DNA from: Achromobacter sp. MYb9
GTDB taxonomy: Bacteria > Pseudomonadota > Gammaproteobacteria > Burkholderiales > Burkholderiaceae_B
Assembly: GCF_002975275.1 (NCBI RefSeq)
Contig: NZ_PCOQ01000002.1
Coordinates: 1-64,000 of the forward strand
Reading direction: 5' to 3'
DNA: 64,000 nucleotides
The position numbers were made by a program, and so were the translations under genes. Positions 44,364 through 55,455 of the stretch are shown in pieces. Numbering within the stretch: the stretch's first letter is position 1; the number at the start of each line of letters is the position of its first letter. A model generated the notes under the pieces. It searched no databases. It was not told where the DNA came from and was given only the letters and a program-made list of their open reading frames with translations.

Positions 44364-45122
44364 TCAGTGCTGCAGAATTTTGGAAAGAAACTGGCGCGTG
44401 CGCGGGGCACGCTCCTCTACATTGCCGAAGAATGCGTCTTTCGCGCAATCCTCCACAATCTTGCCGCCGTCCATGAAGACCACACGGTCGGCGACGCGGC
44501 GGGCGAATCCCATTTCATGGGTCACCACCATCATCGTCATGCCTTCGCCGGCCAGGTCCGTCATCACGTCCAGCACCTCGTTGACCATCTCAGGGTCCAA
44601 CGCCGAGGTCGGCTCGTCGAACAACATCACCACCGGATCCATCGACAGCGCGCGCGCGATCGCGACACGCTGCTGCTGGCCGCCCGACAATTCACCGGGG
44701 TGCTTGTCCTTGTGCGCGGACAGGCCCACGCGCTCCAGCAGCGACAGCGCCCGGGCGCGGGCCTCGTCCTTGCTACGGCGCAGCACCTTCACCTGGCCCA
44801 GGCACAGGTTTTCGGTTACCGACAAATGCGGGAACAGCTCGAAATGCTGGAACACCATGCCGGCCACCGAGCGCAGCTTGGGCAGGTTGGTGCGCGGATC
44901 GCCCACCGAAATGCCGTTGACCGTGATGTCGCCCTTCTGGAAAGGTTCCAGCGCGTTCACGGTCTTGATCAGGGTCGACTTGCCGGAGCCCGACGGCCCG
45001 CAGACGACCACGACCTCGCCTTTGCCGACTTTCGTCGTGCATTCATCCAGCACCTGGAAAGCGCCATACCACTTGCTGACCTGGTTGATCTCGATCATCG
45101 GAGGCGTCGAAGAGAGTTGCAT
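44364..45122 (-). CDS. gltL: Polar amino-acid ABC transporter ATP-binding protein (GltL-like)
   Basis: A 252-residue ATPase. Walker [10 protein letters not shown] is at residues 42-50, signature [15 protein letters not shown], Walker [17 protein letters not shown] and H-loop [11 protein letters not shown] are all present. It is the last gene of a glt-type operon for glutamate/aspartate or related acids. The ATG at 45122 is used; MIEINQV at 45098 is the alternative and matches GltL starts better in some species. Confidence 0.92.
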   Translation of the reverse strand: MQLSSTPPMIEINQVSKWYGAFQVLDECTTKVGKGEVVVVCGPSGSGKSTLIKTVNALEPFQKGDITVNGISVGDPRTNLPKLRSVAGMVFQHFELFPHLSVTENLCLGQVKVLRRSKDEARARALSLLERVGLSAHKDKHPGELSGGQQQRVAIARALSMDPVVMLFDEPTSALDPEMVNEVLDVMTDLAGEGMTMMVVTHEMGFARRVADRVVFMDGGKIVEDCAKDAFFGNVEERAPRTRQFLSKILQH

Positions 45123-45161
45123 CGTAGAACCTGTGGATAACGGATAGCGGTGCCGGGGCGC

Positions 45162-45851
45162 TCAGCGCAACACCCGGGTGCGCTTTTCCAGCAGCTTGAC
45201 CAGACGGGATGCCGTGAAGCAGATCACGAAATACACCACCGCCACGAAGAGATAGAGTTCCACCAGGCGGCCGTCGCGCTGGCCGATCTTGGACGCCGCG
45301 CCCAGGAAGTCCGTCAACGACAGCACGTAGACCAGCGACGTGTCCTGGAACAGGATGATCACGCGCGTCAACAGCGCCGGCACCATGTTGCGGAAGGCCT
45401 GCGGCAGCACCACGTAGCGCATGCCCTGCCAGGGCGAGAGGCCGATCGCCATGCTGGCCGACACCTGGCCGCGCGCGATCGACTGGATGCCCGCGCGCAT
45501 GATTTCGCAGAAGTACGCGGCTTCGAACATGGTGAAGGTAATCACCGCGGAATTGAACGCCCCCACGCGCAGCGGCGTGGGCGACCCGACCACCCAGGCG
45601 GCGATGTACGGCACCAGGAAATAGAACCAGAAGATCACCAACAGCAGCGGGATCGACCGCATCACGTTCACATAGATGCCCGCAGGCACCGACAGGATCT
45701 TGAAGCGCGACAGCCGCATCATGGCCAGCAGCGTGCCCAGCGCCAGGCCCATCACCGCAGCCAGCGCGGTCAGCGTCAGGGTGAACGTCATGCCCGTCTG
45801 GAACAGATAGGGCAGGGCGGTCCAGATCACATCGAAATCGAATTTACCCAT
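45162..45851 (-). CDS. gltK: Polar amino-acid ABC transporter permease (GltK-like)
   Basis: A 229-residue permease of the HisM/GltK family with about five helices and the EAA loop ARGQVSASMAIGLSPWQGMRYVVLP. It begins MGKFDFDVIWTALPYLFQTG. With GltJ it forms the membrane channel; the genes are 9 nt apart. Confidence 0.92.
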   Translation of the reverse strand: MGKFDFDVIWTALPYLFQTGMTFTLTLTALAAVMGLALGTLLAMMRLSRFKILSVPAGIYVNVMRSIPLLLVIFWFYFLVPYIAAWVVGSPTPLRVGAFNSAVITFTMFEAAYFCEIMRAGIQSIARGQVSASMAIGLSPWQGMRYVVLPQAFRNMVPALLTRVIILFQDTSLVYVLSLTDFLGAASKIGQRDGRLVELYLFVAVVYFVICFTASRLVKLLEKRTRVLR

Positions 45852-45860
45852 GGCGCCCCC

Positions 45861-46610
45861 CTAGCGGCTCTTTCCGGTCGAACCGATCAGCCCGGGAACC
45901 GCGACGTGGTGCTCAAGCAGGCGCATGCCCAGCACGACGATGCCATTGATGATCAGGTAGATCACCGTGGCGGCGGAGAACGCCTCGAAAATATGGAAGC
46001 TGAATTCCTGCATGGAGCGCGCCTGGCCGGTCAGTTCCAACAGGCCGATCGTCAGGGCCACCGACGAATACTTGATGGTGCCCATGAATTCCGACGTCAG
46101 CGGCGGCAGCACGATGCGGAACGCCTCGGGCAGGATGATGTAGCGGTACACCTGCACCTCGGTCAGCCCCAGCGCGGTGCCCGCCTGGAACTGGCCGCGC
46201 GGCAACGACTGGATGCCCGCGCGCAATTGCTCGGCCACCCGCGCCGACCCGTAAAAACCCAGACACAGCACGGCAGGCACGAACTGCCCCCAGGGCTGCG
46301 GCATCTGCTTCATCGCCAGGCCCCAGGCATGCGGCAACAGTTCGGGCAGCACGAAATACCACAGGAACATCTGAACCAGCAGCGGCACGTTGCGGAAGAT
46401 CTCCACATACGTCGCGCCCAGCACGTTCATCAGGCGGGACTGCGCCGTGCGCATCACGCCCAGCCAAGACCCCAGCAGCAGCGAAAACACCCACGCCGTC
46501 AATGCCAGCGCCAGCGTCCAGCCCACGCCGATCAGGATCGTTTCCAGGAAGGTATGCACGCCGTCCGGCGACATCTCCAGGAAGACGCTCCAACTCCAGT
46601 TGTAATTCAT
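45861..46610 (-). CDS. gltJ: Polar amino-acid ABC transporter permease (GltJ-like)
   Basis: A 249-residue permease of the HisQ/GltJ family with about five helices. The EAA loop is PRGQFQAGTALGLTEVQVYRYIILP. It is the first membrane subunit after the binding-protein gene, separated from it by an 84-bp gap holding a strong hairpin (46659-46685). Confidence 0.92.
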   Translation of the reverse strand: MNYNWSWSVFLEMSPDGVHTFLETILIGVGWTLALALTAWVFSLLLGSWLGVMRTAQSRLMNVLGATYVEIFRNVPLLVQMFLWYFVLPELLPHAWGLAMKQMPQPWGQFVPAVLCLGFYGSARVAEQLRAGIQSLPRGQFQAGTALGLTEVQVYRYIILPEAFRIVLPPLTSEFMGTIKYSSVALTIGLLELTGQARSMQEFSFHIFEAFSAATVIYLIINGIVVLGMRLLEHHVAVPGLIGSTGKSR

Positions 46611-46658
46611 GCCTGTGCCCTAGATCGGCGCCGGCCGCGGCGCCTTGCCCCAAAACCG

Positions 46659-46685
46659 CCGCGGGACGCGCGTGGCGTCCCGCGG
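46659..46685 (-). promoter_or_regulatory. Intercistronic hairpin after gltI
   Basis: A perfect 11-bp stem (46659-46669 with 46675-46685) and 5-nt loop, placed 9 nt after the gltI stop and before gltJ. There is no U-tract. Such hairpins in binding-protein operons protect the abundant first-gene mRNA or attenuate downstream transcription. Confidence 0.6.
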
Positions 46686-46694
46686 ATAACCTGC

Positions 46695-47606
46695 TTACTC
46701 GTATGCCTTGGGGTCGCCCGAATCGGTCGGGTTGGCCAGCGCGCGCTTCAGGGCGTCGCTCATCGGATACTTCAGGTTGATCTGCTTGGGCGGGATAGGC
46801 GAATTGAAGTACTTGTCGTAGATCGCGGCCACTTTGCCCGTCTTGATCAGGTCACGCACGGCGTCGTCCACCACCTTCTTGAAGGCCGGGTCGTCCTTGG
46901 GCTCCATGATGCCGTAGGGAGCCATTTCCAGGCCCTTCTTGCCGATCACGAACGCGTCCGGATTCTTCGAGGACGCCACGGCGCCATAGGCAATGCCATC
47001 GTCATTGGCCGAACCGGCGGCGCGGCCCGATTCCACCATCAGGATGGTCTCGGCGGTATCCTTCGTGGGCGCCATGGTGATGCCCAGGCTGCCCTTGGCG
47101 TTCAGGCCCGAAATCAGGCGGAAGGTCTGGCCGCCGGCCTGGGCCGCGATGGTCTTGCCGCGGAACGATTCCAGGTTGTTGGGGTCCACGCCGCCGTCCT
47201 TGCGCGCCACCAGCACCACCTGCGCCACGAAGGTCGTGGGCGCGAACGACACCAGCTTGTGGCGGTCCAGGTTGTTGGTGGTGTTGCCGCATTCCAGATC
47301 GATGGTGCCGTTGGCCAACAGCGGGATGCGCGTGGCCGAGGTCGTCGGGTTGTAGCGCACGTCCAGCTTGGGCAGCTTCAGCGCCGTCTTCACGTACTGG
47401 GCGACTTCCTGGCAGATCTCCACGGTGTAACCGACCGGCTTCTGGTTGCCGTCCAGGTACGCGAAGGGGACCGAGGTCTCAGGATGGCCGAGGGTGATCA
47501 CGCCGGTTTCCCGGATCTTGTCCAGGCGGCTGGGGCCTTCGGCGTGAACGGTGGCGGCGCTGCCCAGCAGGGCGGCGGCGACGGAGATCGCGGCAAATGC
47601 TTTCAT
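46695..47606 (-). CDS. gltI: Polar amino-acid ABC transporter binding protein (GltI-like)
   Basis: A 303-residue periplasmic protein with signal peptide MKAFAAISVAAALLGSAATV and cleavage after VHA (residue 22). The mature part is a glutamate/aspartate-type binding fold (LDKIRETGVITLGHPETSVP, VEICQEVAQYVK, LANGTIDLECGNTTNN). The ATG at 47606 has an AAGGGA ribosome site. First gene of the glt operon, divergent from a LysR gene. Confidence 0.92.
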   Translation of the reverse strand: MKAFAAISVAAALLGSAATVHAEGPSRLDKIRETGVITLGHPETSVPFAYLDGNQKPVGYTVEICQEVAQYVKTALKLPKLDVRYNPTTSATRIPLLANGTIDLECGNTTNNLDRHKLVSFAPTTFVAQVVLVARKDGGVDPNNLESFRGKTIAAQAGGQTFRLISGLNAKGSLGITMAPTKDTAETILMVESGRAAGSANDDGIAYGAVASSKNPDAFVIGKKGLEMAPYGIMEPKDDPAFKKVVDDAVRDLIKTGKVAAIYDKYFNSPIPPKQINLKYPMSDALKRALANPTDSGDPKAYE

Positions 47607-47777
47607 CTGATTCCCTTGGCGCCGTGCGTGCGGCGCGTGTTTGTATTCACGATCGGCGGCGCCAGAAAGTTTGGCGTCCGCCGCGTCCCGCGATGAGCCC
47701 CGCGGCTGGCAAAAAGTATCAACTAGCAGTATGGTTTTATCCAGTTCCAATCAGGTATTCCTCTATACGGATTTGAT

Positions 47778-48710
47778 ATGGCCATTCCACGGATGGGCTT
47801 AAGACACATCGAGGCCTTCCGAGCCGTCATGATGACCGGCTCGATGACGGCCGCGGCGCGGCGCGTGCATACCTCGCAGCCGCACGTTAGCCGCTTAATA
47901 GCGCAATTGGAAGCGATCACCCAGTTTCCCCTGTTCGACCGCAACGGCAGCCGTCTGAGCCCCACGCAGGACGGATCGCGCTTCTTCCAGGAGGTCGAAA
48001 AGACCTTCATCGGCCTGGCCGGTCTGGAGTCGGCGGCGGCCAGCATCCGCTCGTTCAGCGCCAGCCGGTTGAGCGTGGCCGCCATGCCGCGGTTGGCCGG
48101 CGGCATCCTGGCGCGCATCGTCGCGGCCTTCAAGACGGAGTACCCGGACGTGATGGTGTCCATTCACTCCGGCAACGCCAGCGCGGTGCACAACTGGATC
48201 AGTTCGGGGTTCTGCGACACGGGGCTGGCCATGCTGTCGGGCGACAGCCCCGGCATCCAGGTCGAACCGGTGCTGACGATGAGCTGCGTGGCGGTCTTGC
48301 CCAAAGGGCACCGCCTGACCAAGCTGAAAAAGCTGAAACCCGCTGACTTTGCTGGCGAGCCGTTCATCGCCTTCCCCAGCGCCACGCCGCTGCGCGAGAA
48401 GATCGACGCCGTCTTCAAGGCCGCCAAGGTGGAACGGCAGACGGTGGCCGAAGCCGGACTGGGTTCGTCGGTATGCGCGCTGGTGGGCGCCGGCCTGGGC
48501 GTGGCCCTGATCAACCCGCTGGCCGCCCGCGAAGAATACGAAGCCAACGGCGTCGAGGTCCGCCCCTTCAGCCCGTCGGTGCCGGTCACGGTGGCGCTGC
48601 TGTACCCGCCGTACCATACCCGCACGCGCCTGGTCAGCGTGTTCTCGCGCTATGCGCACCAGCTGATGAACGAAGAGATGGCCGACCTGAAGGCGCGGCC
48701 GCCGCGCTGA
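47778..48710 (+). CDS. LysR family transcriptional regulator
   Basis: A 310-residue LysR protein. The helix-turn-helix lies at about residues 20-45 (MTAAARRVHTSQPHVSRLIA), followed by the effector domain (LSVAAMPRLAGGILARIVAA and GAGLGVALINPLAAREE). It is divergent from the glt operon across a 171-bp intergenic region and is the natural candidate to regulate uptake and the threonine aldolase. Confidence 0.9.
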   Translation: MAIPRMGLRHIEAFRAVMMTGSMTAAARRVHTSQPHVSRLIAQLEAITQFPLFDRNGSRLSPTQDGSRFFQEVEKTFIGLAGLESAAASIRSFSASRLSVAAMPRLAGGILARIVAAFKTEYPDVMVSIHSGNASAVHNWISSGFCDTGLAMLSGDSPGIQVEPVLTMSCVAVLPKGHRLTKLKKLKPADFAGEPFIAFPSATPLREKIDAVFKAAKVERQTVAEAGLGSSVCALVGAGLGVALINPLAAREEYEANGVEVRPFSPSVPVTVALLYPPYHTRTRLVSVFSRYAHQLMNEEMADLKARPPR

Positions 48711-48732
48711 ATAGCGGGCGGCGCGCGCCGCC

Positions 48733-49401
48733 TTATATCAGCGGCTGCTCCAGATAACGGTCCGCCTCGCCCGACCGCTTCAAGGCCTCCCACTGGGCCA
48801 GGCTCATCTGCGGCATCTGGAAGGCCGGCTGCGGGCGGCTGTACCAGCCCGGGTTATGCAGGCGGGCCAGCAAGTCCATTTTCGGGCCGTCCAGGTACAG
48901 GTGTTCCCGGTCGGCCACCAGGTCATCCTGCACGTGCATCGCCACCACGTCGGCCACCACCAGGCTGCGCCCGTCGATGCGCAGCAATTCATGCACCCGG
49001 CACTCGAACGCCACGGGCGACTGCATCACCCGCGGCACGCCGATGCGCTCGGACGGCGACAGCACCAGGCCGGCCTCGACCGATTCGTCCACGCCGGCGG
49101 GAAAATCCACCGCCGTGACATTCATTCTGGCCGCCAGGCGCACCGACACCAGATTGACGGTGAACTCGCCGCGCTCGGCGATGTTGCGGGCGGTGTCCTT
49201 GGGCGCGCCATCGCGCATCCCGATGCCCACGCAAATCAGCGGCGGGTCGCCCGACATCAGGTTGAAGAACGAGAAGGGCGCCACGTTCGTCGCCCCCCGC
49301 CCATCGCGCGACACGATCCAGGCGATGGGGCGCGGCACGATCGCCGCGGTCAGCAGCTTGTAGCGGGTGGGGCCCGCCAGCGCATTCAAATCGATGAACA
49401 T
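48733..49401 (-). CDS. Flavin reductase family protein
   Basis: A 222-residue FMN-binding split-barrel protein of the DIM6/NTAB type: MFIDLNALAGPTRYKLLTAA, then APFSFFNLMSGDPPLICVG and EFTVNLVSVRLAARMNVTAV. It probably reduces flavin or is an uncharacterised flavoenzyme. It lies 18 nt after the VOC-family gene on the same strand, so the two may be co-expressed. It is distinct from the flavin reductase at 3766. Confidence 0.87.
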   Translation of the reverse strand: MFIDLNALAGPTRYKLLTAAIVPRPIAWIVSRDGRGATNVAPFSFFNLMSGDPPLICVGIGMRDGAPKDTARNIAERGEFTVNLVSVRLAARMNVTAVDFPAGVDESVEAGLVLSPSERIGVPRVMQSPVAFECRVHELLRIDGRSLVVADVVAMHVQDDLVADREHLYLDGPKMDLLARLHNPGWYSRPQPAFQMPQMSLAQWEALKRSGEADRYLEQPLI

Positions 49402-49419
49402 GGCTTATCCCCAGCCGCG

Positions 49420-49908
49420 TCAGTCTTGCGGCGCGGTTTGCGCCGGCGCCGCGCCCGCCGCCGCCTTCGCATCGGCAAACAGGCGGTCGCTGCGTTTGCA
49501 GCGGCAACGGCCGATCTGGTGCAATTCAATCAGGTTGCCCACCGGGTCGCGCAAAAACAGCTGCATCAATTCGGGGGCCGCCACGTTGTCCAGCTTCCAG
49601 TAGTCCACCGCCTGCCGCCGAAGCTCGGCCTCGGCCTCGGCGATATCCCGCACGGCCAGCGCCACGTGGTTTTCCACCGGATCGCAGCCCGGCCCTTGGG
49701 AATAGGGCGACGGGCCGTCGCTGCCCAGCAGATGGATCTGGCAATCGTTGCCCATGTCCAGGAAGTACCCCGCAATGCCCGGGATCTCCCAGCGGCCTTT
49801 ATCCGTATCCAGCCCCAGCACGTTTCCATAAAACGCGCCCATCTCCGCCACTTTGGCAAGCGGCATGCGCACCGCATGATGGTGCAACTCCAGAACGTCC
49901 AGCGCCAT
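49420..49908 (-). CDS. VOC family (glyoxalase/bleomycin-resistance fold) protein
   Basis: A 162-residue metal-dependent VOC fold: LDVLELHHHAVRMPLAKV at the start, then PVENHVALAVRDIAEAEAELR and VGNLIELHQI. The paired His and Glu positions fit a dioxygenase or lyase active site. The ATG at 49908 follows AAGGAGAG. A C-terminal extension rich in Cys, Arg and Ala-Pro (CRCKRSDRLFADAK) is unusual. Probable partner of the flavin reductase downstream. Confidence 0.85.
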   Translation of the reverse strand: MALDVLELHHHAVRMPLAKVAEMGAFYGNVLGLDTDKGRWEIPGIAGYFLDMGNDCQIHLLGSDGPSPYSQGPGCDPVENHVALAVRDIAEAEAELRRQAVDYWKLDNVAAPELMQLFLRDPVGNLIELHQIGRCRCKRSDRLFADAKAAAGAAPAQTAPQD

Positions 49909-50070
49909 GTCTCTCTCCTTGGTTCTCTGGCTGGCGCCCACGCGCCGCCAAGGGCGCAATAGTGGCGCTGCCGGACGGCCTGAGGAATGCCGTATCGTGC
50001 AATTCACGATTGCGCGCCACGCAACCCAAATGCCGCTATCCGGCGGGGCAGGCACGCTATGCTTGGCGGC

Positions 50071-50976
50071 ATGACTACGCCAGACCTCAACTTGCTGCTG
50101 ACGCTGGACGTGTTGATCCAGGAAGGCAGCGTCGCCGGCGCGGCGCGCCGCCTCAACCTCAGCACGCCGGCCATGAGCCGCACCCTGGCGCGTATCCGCG
50201 AAGCCGTGGGCGACCCTGTGCTGGTGCGATCGGGCCGGGGGCTTGCGCCCACGCCGCGCGCGCTGGAACTACGTGATCAGGTACGCAGCGTGGTGGAACA
50301 GGCGCAAACGGTGTTCTCGGCATTCAGCCAGGACGTCAACCTGGGCACGCTGACGCGTATCTTCACCCTGCGGTCCAACGACGTATTCGTGGGGGCTTAT
50401 GGCGGCCGGCTGCGCGAACACCTGCGCCGCTACGCTCCCCACACCGTGCTGCGCTTCCTGTCGGAAGCCGAAGACGACGGCGATGCCCTGACCGGCGACG
50501 CCGACCTGTACATTGGTTCGTCGCAGAAATTCGGGGCCGACATCAAAGTGCAGACGCTGTTCACCACGTCCTTTCGTGGCCTGGCCCGCGCGGACCACGC
50601 CATTTTCCAAGGCGACATCACGCCGCAGCGCTTCGTCGCCTACGACCACATCAGCGTGTCGCGGCGCGGCCGCGCGCAAGGCCCCATCGATCTGGCGCTG
50701 GGCGATCTGGGCCTGTCCCGGCGCGTCGCGCTGATCACCCCTACCTTCCATGCCGCCATCTTCGCCCTGGCCGATTCCGACATGATCCTGCCATCCATGC
50801 CGCAGCATCTGATGCCGGGCATCGAACGCCTGGGGCTGGCCTTGCGCAGCTTCGCCGTGCCGGTCCCGATGGCGCCCGTCCGGGTGGTGCAGGCGTGGCC
50901 GCCCCGACTGGACAGCGACCCCGCGCACCGATGGCTAAGGCAGACGATCAAGCAGGTATGCGACGCCGGGGCTTGA
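50071..50976 (+). CDS. LysR family transcriptional regulator
   Basis: A 301-residue LysR protein. The start MTTPDLNLLLTLDVLIQEGS is typical; the helix-turn-helix is VAGAARRLNLSTPAMSRTLA. It is divergent from the VOC/flavin reductase pair and may regulate it. The nearby ATG at 50059 is an alternative; a longer frame to 49987 is not supported. Confidence 0.88.
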   Translation: MTTPDLNLLLTLDVLIQEGSVAGAARRLNLSTPAMSRTLARIREAVGDPVLVRSGRGLAPTPRALELRDQVRSVVEQAQTVFSAFSQDVNLGTLTRIFTLRSNDVFVGAYGGRLREHLRRYAPHTVLRFLSEAEDDGDALTGDADLYIGSSQKFGADIKVQTLFTTSFRGLARADHAIFQGDITPQRFVAYDHISVSRRGRAQGPIDLALGDLGLSRRVALITPTFHAAIFALADSDMILPSMPQHLMPGIERLGLALRSFAVPVPMAPVRVVQAWPPRLDSDPAHRWLRQTIKQVCDAGA

Positions 50977-50983
50977 CCCAGCC

Positions 50984-52837
50984 CTAGCCGGCAGGCTCGA
51001 ACCCTGGCTGCGCGCCGGCCCGCCCGTCCGAATACAGCCACGCCGCCTCGCCCGTGTCGGCCCGCCGCGCCTGGACGGGCAAGCCCTGGGCCCAGCACGT
51101 CGCGATCGCCGGCGGCCCGCCGTGCACGCCGTCCGCGGTACGCAACGACGCCGGCGCGCCGATCCACGCATAGACCGGTTCATGCAGCCACGCGCCCTGG
51201 GCATCCGCGATGCCGATATGCAGGCCATCCTCGCTATGCCCGGCGGCGTCAGGCGACACCGCGCACAGCCAGCCGTAGCGCTCTGCCCACTTCAACCCAA
51301 ACACCATTTGCTGCGCGCAGGGCAGGACTTCACGGCGTTCCAGCATGTCATAGACCCCCTGGGACCATTCGTCCCACTCGCCCTGGTCCACGCACTGCAA
51401 CACGCGCACATAACGGCCTTCCTGCCCGCGCGGCGGCGGCGGAATCTCGGCCGGGTCATCGGACGGCAGCCATACGATGTCGCCCAGATCGGTATACGCC
51501 ACGGGCACGATCGCCTCGCCCCGGCCGTCGACGATTCCGCGTTTGCCGTCGTCGGTCAGCACGCGCACGCGCATCCCATTGTTGGTCCACCGTTCCGCGG
51601 TATTCGCCGCCCCCTCCGTAACCGGATCCGCCGGCGCCATGGCCGCGTACAACGCGTCCAACACCTGTCGGCCATGCGGGTCGATCAAGCCGTGCAGGTC
51701 GCCGCGCTGCGTCACGTAGGCGTGCAGCGCATCGTCCCAATTGATGTCGTCCCATTGCGGCGGCACCGTCCACGCGCCATGCCGGTCAATCAACCCCCAA
51801 TGGCCGTCTTCGTATGCGGGCGCCAGGCCGCCCGGCGAAAAATCGCCCGCGGATTCGAAACGCGGCGAGATTGCCCACGCCCCCAGGTTATCCACAAATC
51901 CGATTTGCACGCCAACGCGCGCCATCGCCAAGCCCTGTGAATAACTCCACACCTCGTCCAACTCGCACGTCATCAGCTCGCGGCCTTCGGTATCGATCAA
52001 GCCCAGCTTGTCGTGCTTCAACACCGTGGCGACACCGTCTTCAAATGCCCAGATCATGTCAAACCGCGGCGCCACCACCACCTTGCCACCGTCGACGGGC
52101 CTCATGCGCACGCCCCACAGGTTGTCCACAAGAAAGCGATGCAAACCGCCCCCCAGGTGCGTGCCGTCACCGTCGTCGCCATCTCCTTCGCTTTCTTCGC
52201 CGCCTTCTTCTTCGCCGTCATCCGCCTCGAAGTCGTCATAACGAACGGCGCGCGGCGGCTCCTGCTGGGCAAAATAGGGATGATCCAGGCCGCCCAACCC
52301 AAACCGCCAGGCCCAGCCGGCGTCATCCGCCACGTCACGCACCTCCAACAGCCGCAGGACGGTCGGCACATCCTGCGCCGCCATGCCCTCGCGCAAGGCC
52401 CACCAGCGCTCATTGCACAACGCGCGCACGTGGCCAACATACGCCGCCGCGCCCCCCTCATGCATCCACGCCAACTCGTCCAGATTCGCGCTTATCCACA
52501 AGCCGGCGCCCTCGGGCTCCTGGTCGATCCGTTCCGCCAGGTATGTCGCGGCGGCATCCAGTTGCAGGCAATAGGCCGCATCGGCGCTGGCCGCATGCGA
52601 CAGCAAAAACGCCGCGACCTCGCACAAGCGGTCATGCGCCGCGTGCGCGGTTGCGGCCAGCCCCGCCGTGCCGGCATCGCCGAACACCCGCTGCGACGCG
52701 TCCCCCTCCACGCATTCGCCGTTGGCCAGCAGCACCTGCCACAACGTCGGCAGATTGCCATTGGCGCTGGCGATCTCCACCGACGGCGTCCGGCCAACCG
52801 GTTCCCGCTGCAACACCAACCACGCCCGATTCCCCAT
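50984..52837 (-). CDS. WG repeat-containing protein
   Basis: A 617-residue protein of unknown function. Residues 1-190 are a helical, Trp-rich N-terminal region (WISANLDELAW). An acidic low-complexity linker follows (residues about 201-225, Glu/Asp/Gly). WG-type repeats run from about residue 230 on: FLVDNLWGVRM, KLGLIDTEGRELM, IGFVDNLGAWAISP, HWGLIDRHGAWTVPP and GLIDPHG. WG repeats form beta-rich, possibly propeller-like, protein-interaction modules. The ATG at 52837 has an AAGGA site. It lies next to gyrB but is separated by a terminator. Confidence 0.8.
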   Translation of the reverse strand: MGNRAWLVLQREPVGRTPSVEIASANGNLPTLWQVLLANGECVEGDASQRVFGDAGTAGLAATAHAAHDRLCEVAAFLLSHAASADAAYCLQLDAAATYLAERIDQEPEGAGLWISANLDELAWMHEGGAAAYVGHVRALCNERWWALREGMAAQDVPTVLRLLEVRDVADDAGWAWRFGLGGLDHPYFAQQEPPRAVRYDDFEADDGEEEGGEESEGDGDDGDGTHLGGGLHRFLVDNLWGVRMRPVDGGKVVVAPRFDMIWAFEDGVATVLKHDKLGLIDTEGRELMTCELDEVWSYSQGLAMARVGVQIGFVDNLGAWAISPRFESAGDFSPGGLAPAYEDGHWGLIDRHGAWTVPPQWDDINWDDALHAYVTQRGDLHGLIDPHGRQVLDALYAAMAPADPVTEGAANTAERWTNNGMRVRVLTDDGKRGIVDGRGEAIVPVAYTDLGDIVWLPSDDPAEIPPPPRGQEGRYVRVLQCVDQGEWDEWSQGVYDMLERREVLPCAQQMVFGLKWAERYGWLCAVSPDAAGHSEDGLHIGIADAQGAWLHEPVYAWIGAPASLRTADGVHGGPPAIATCWAQGLPVQARRADTGEAAWLYSDGRAGAQPGFEPAG

Positions 52838-52865
52838 CACTGCATCCTTGCAATAGAAAAAACAA

Positions 52866-52890
52866 AAGGCCAGCCCGACAGGCTGGCCTT
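52866..52890 (-). terminator. Rho-independent terminator of gyrB
   Basis: A perfect 10-bp stem (aaggccagcc/ggctggcctt) with a 5-nt loop, followed on the minus strand by TTTTGTTTTTTC. It lies 22 nt after the gyrB stop and before the WG-repeat gene start. Confidence 0.92.
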
Positions 52891-52912
52891 CTTCATGCAA
52901 CCGCGTCCGCGA

Positions 52913-55378
<2,466 letters not shown>

Positions 55379-55402
55379 TTAAAGAACGGCCTGGCGGCCG
55401 GA

Positions 55403-55430
55403 CCGCTCGCGGGCCAAGGCCCGCTAGCGG
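55403..55430 (-). promoter_or_regulatory. Hairpin in the dnaN-gyrB gap
   Basis: A 12-bp stem with one mismatch (ccgct + gcgggcc pairing ggcccgc + agcgg) around a tiny loop, in the 95-bp gap between dnaN and gyrB. No U-tract follows. It may modulate read-through into gyrB. Confidence 0.35.
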
Positions 55431-55455
55431 CACAAACCCACAAATGGGGCGCGGA

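Noticed and set aside
45132-45140. DnaA box TGTGGATAA upstream of gltL
   Set aside because: A single 9-mer in the short gltK-gltL gap with no other origin features.
45150-47696. An 848-codon plus-strand frame opposite the glt operon
   Set aside because: Antisense shadow of the clearly recognisable GltI, GltJ and GltK proteins.
51888-52500. Cluster of perfect or near-perfect DnaA boxes in the WG-repeat gene as the true oriC
   Set aside because: Each box coincides with codons for Val-Asp-Asn or Leu-Trp-Ile-Ser in the WG repeats, so coding constraint explains them; I keep the dnaA-rpmH gap as the preferred origin and record the doubt as a finding.
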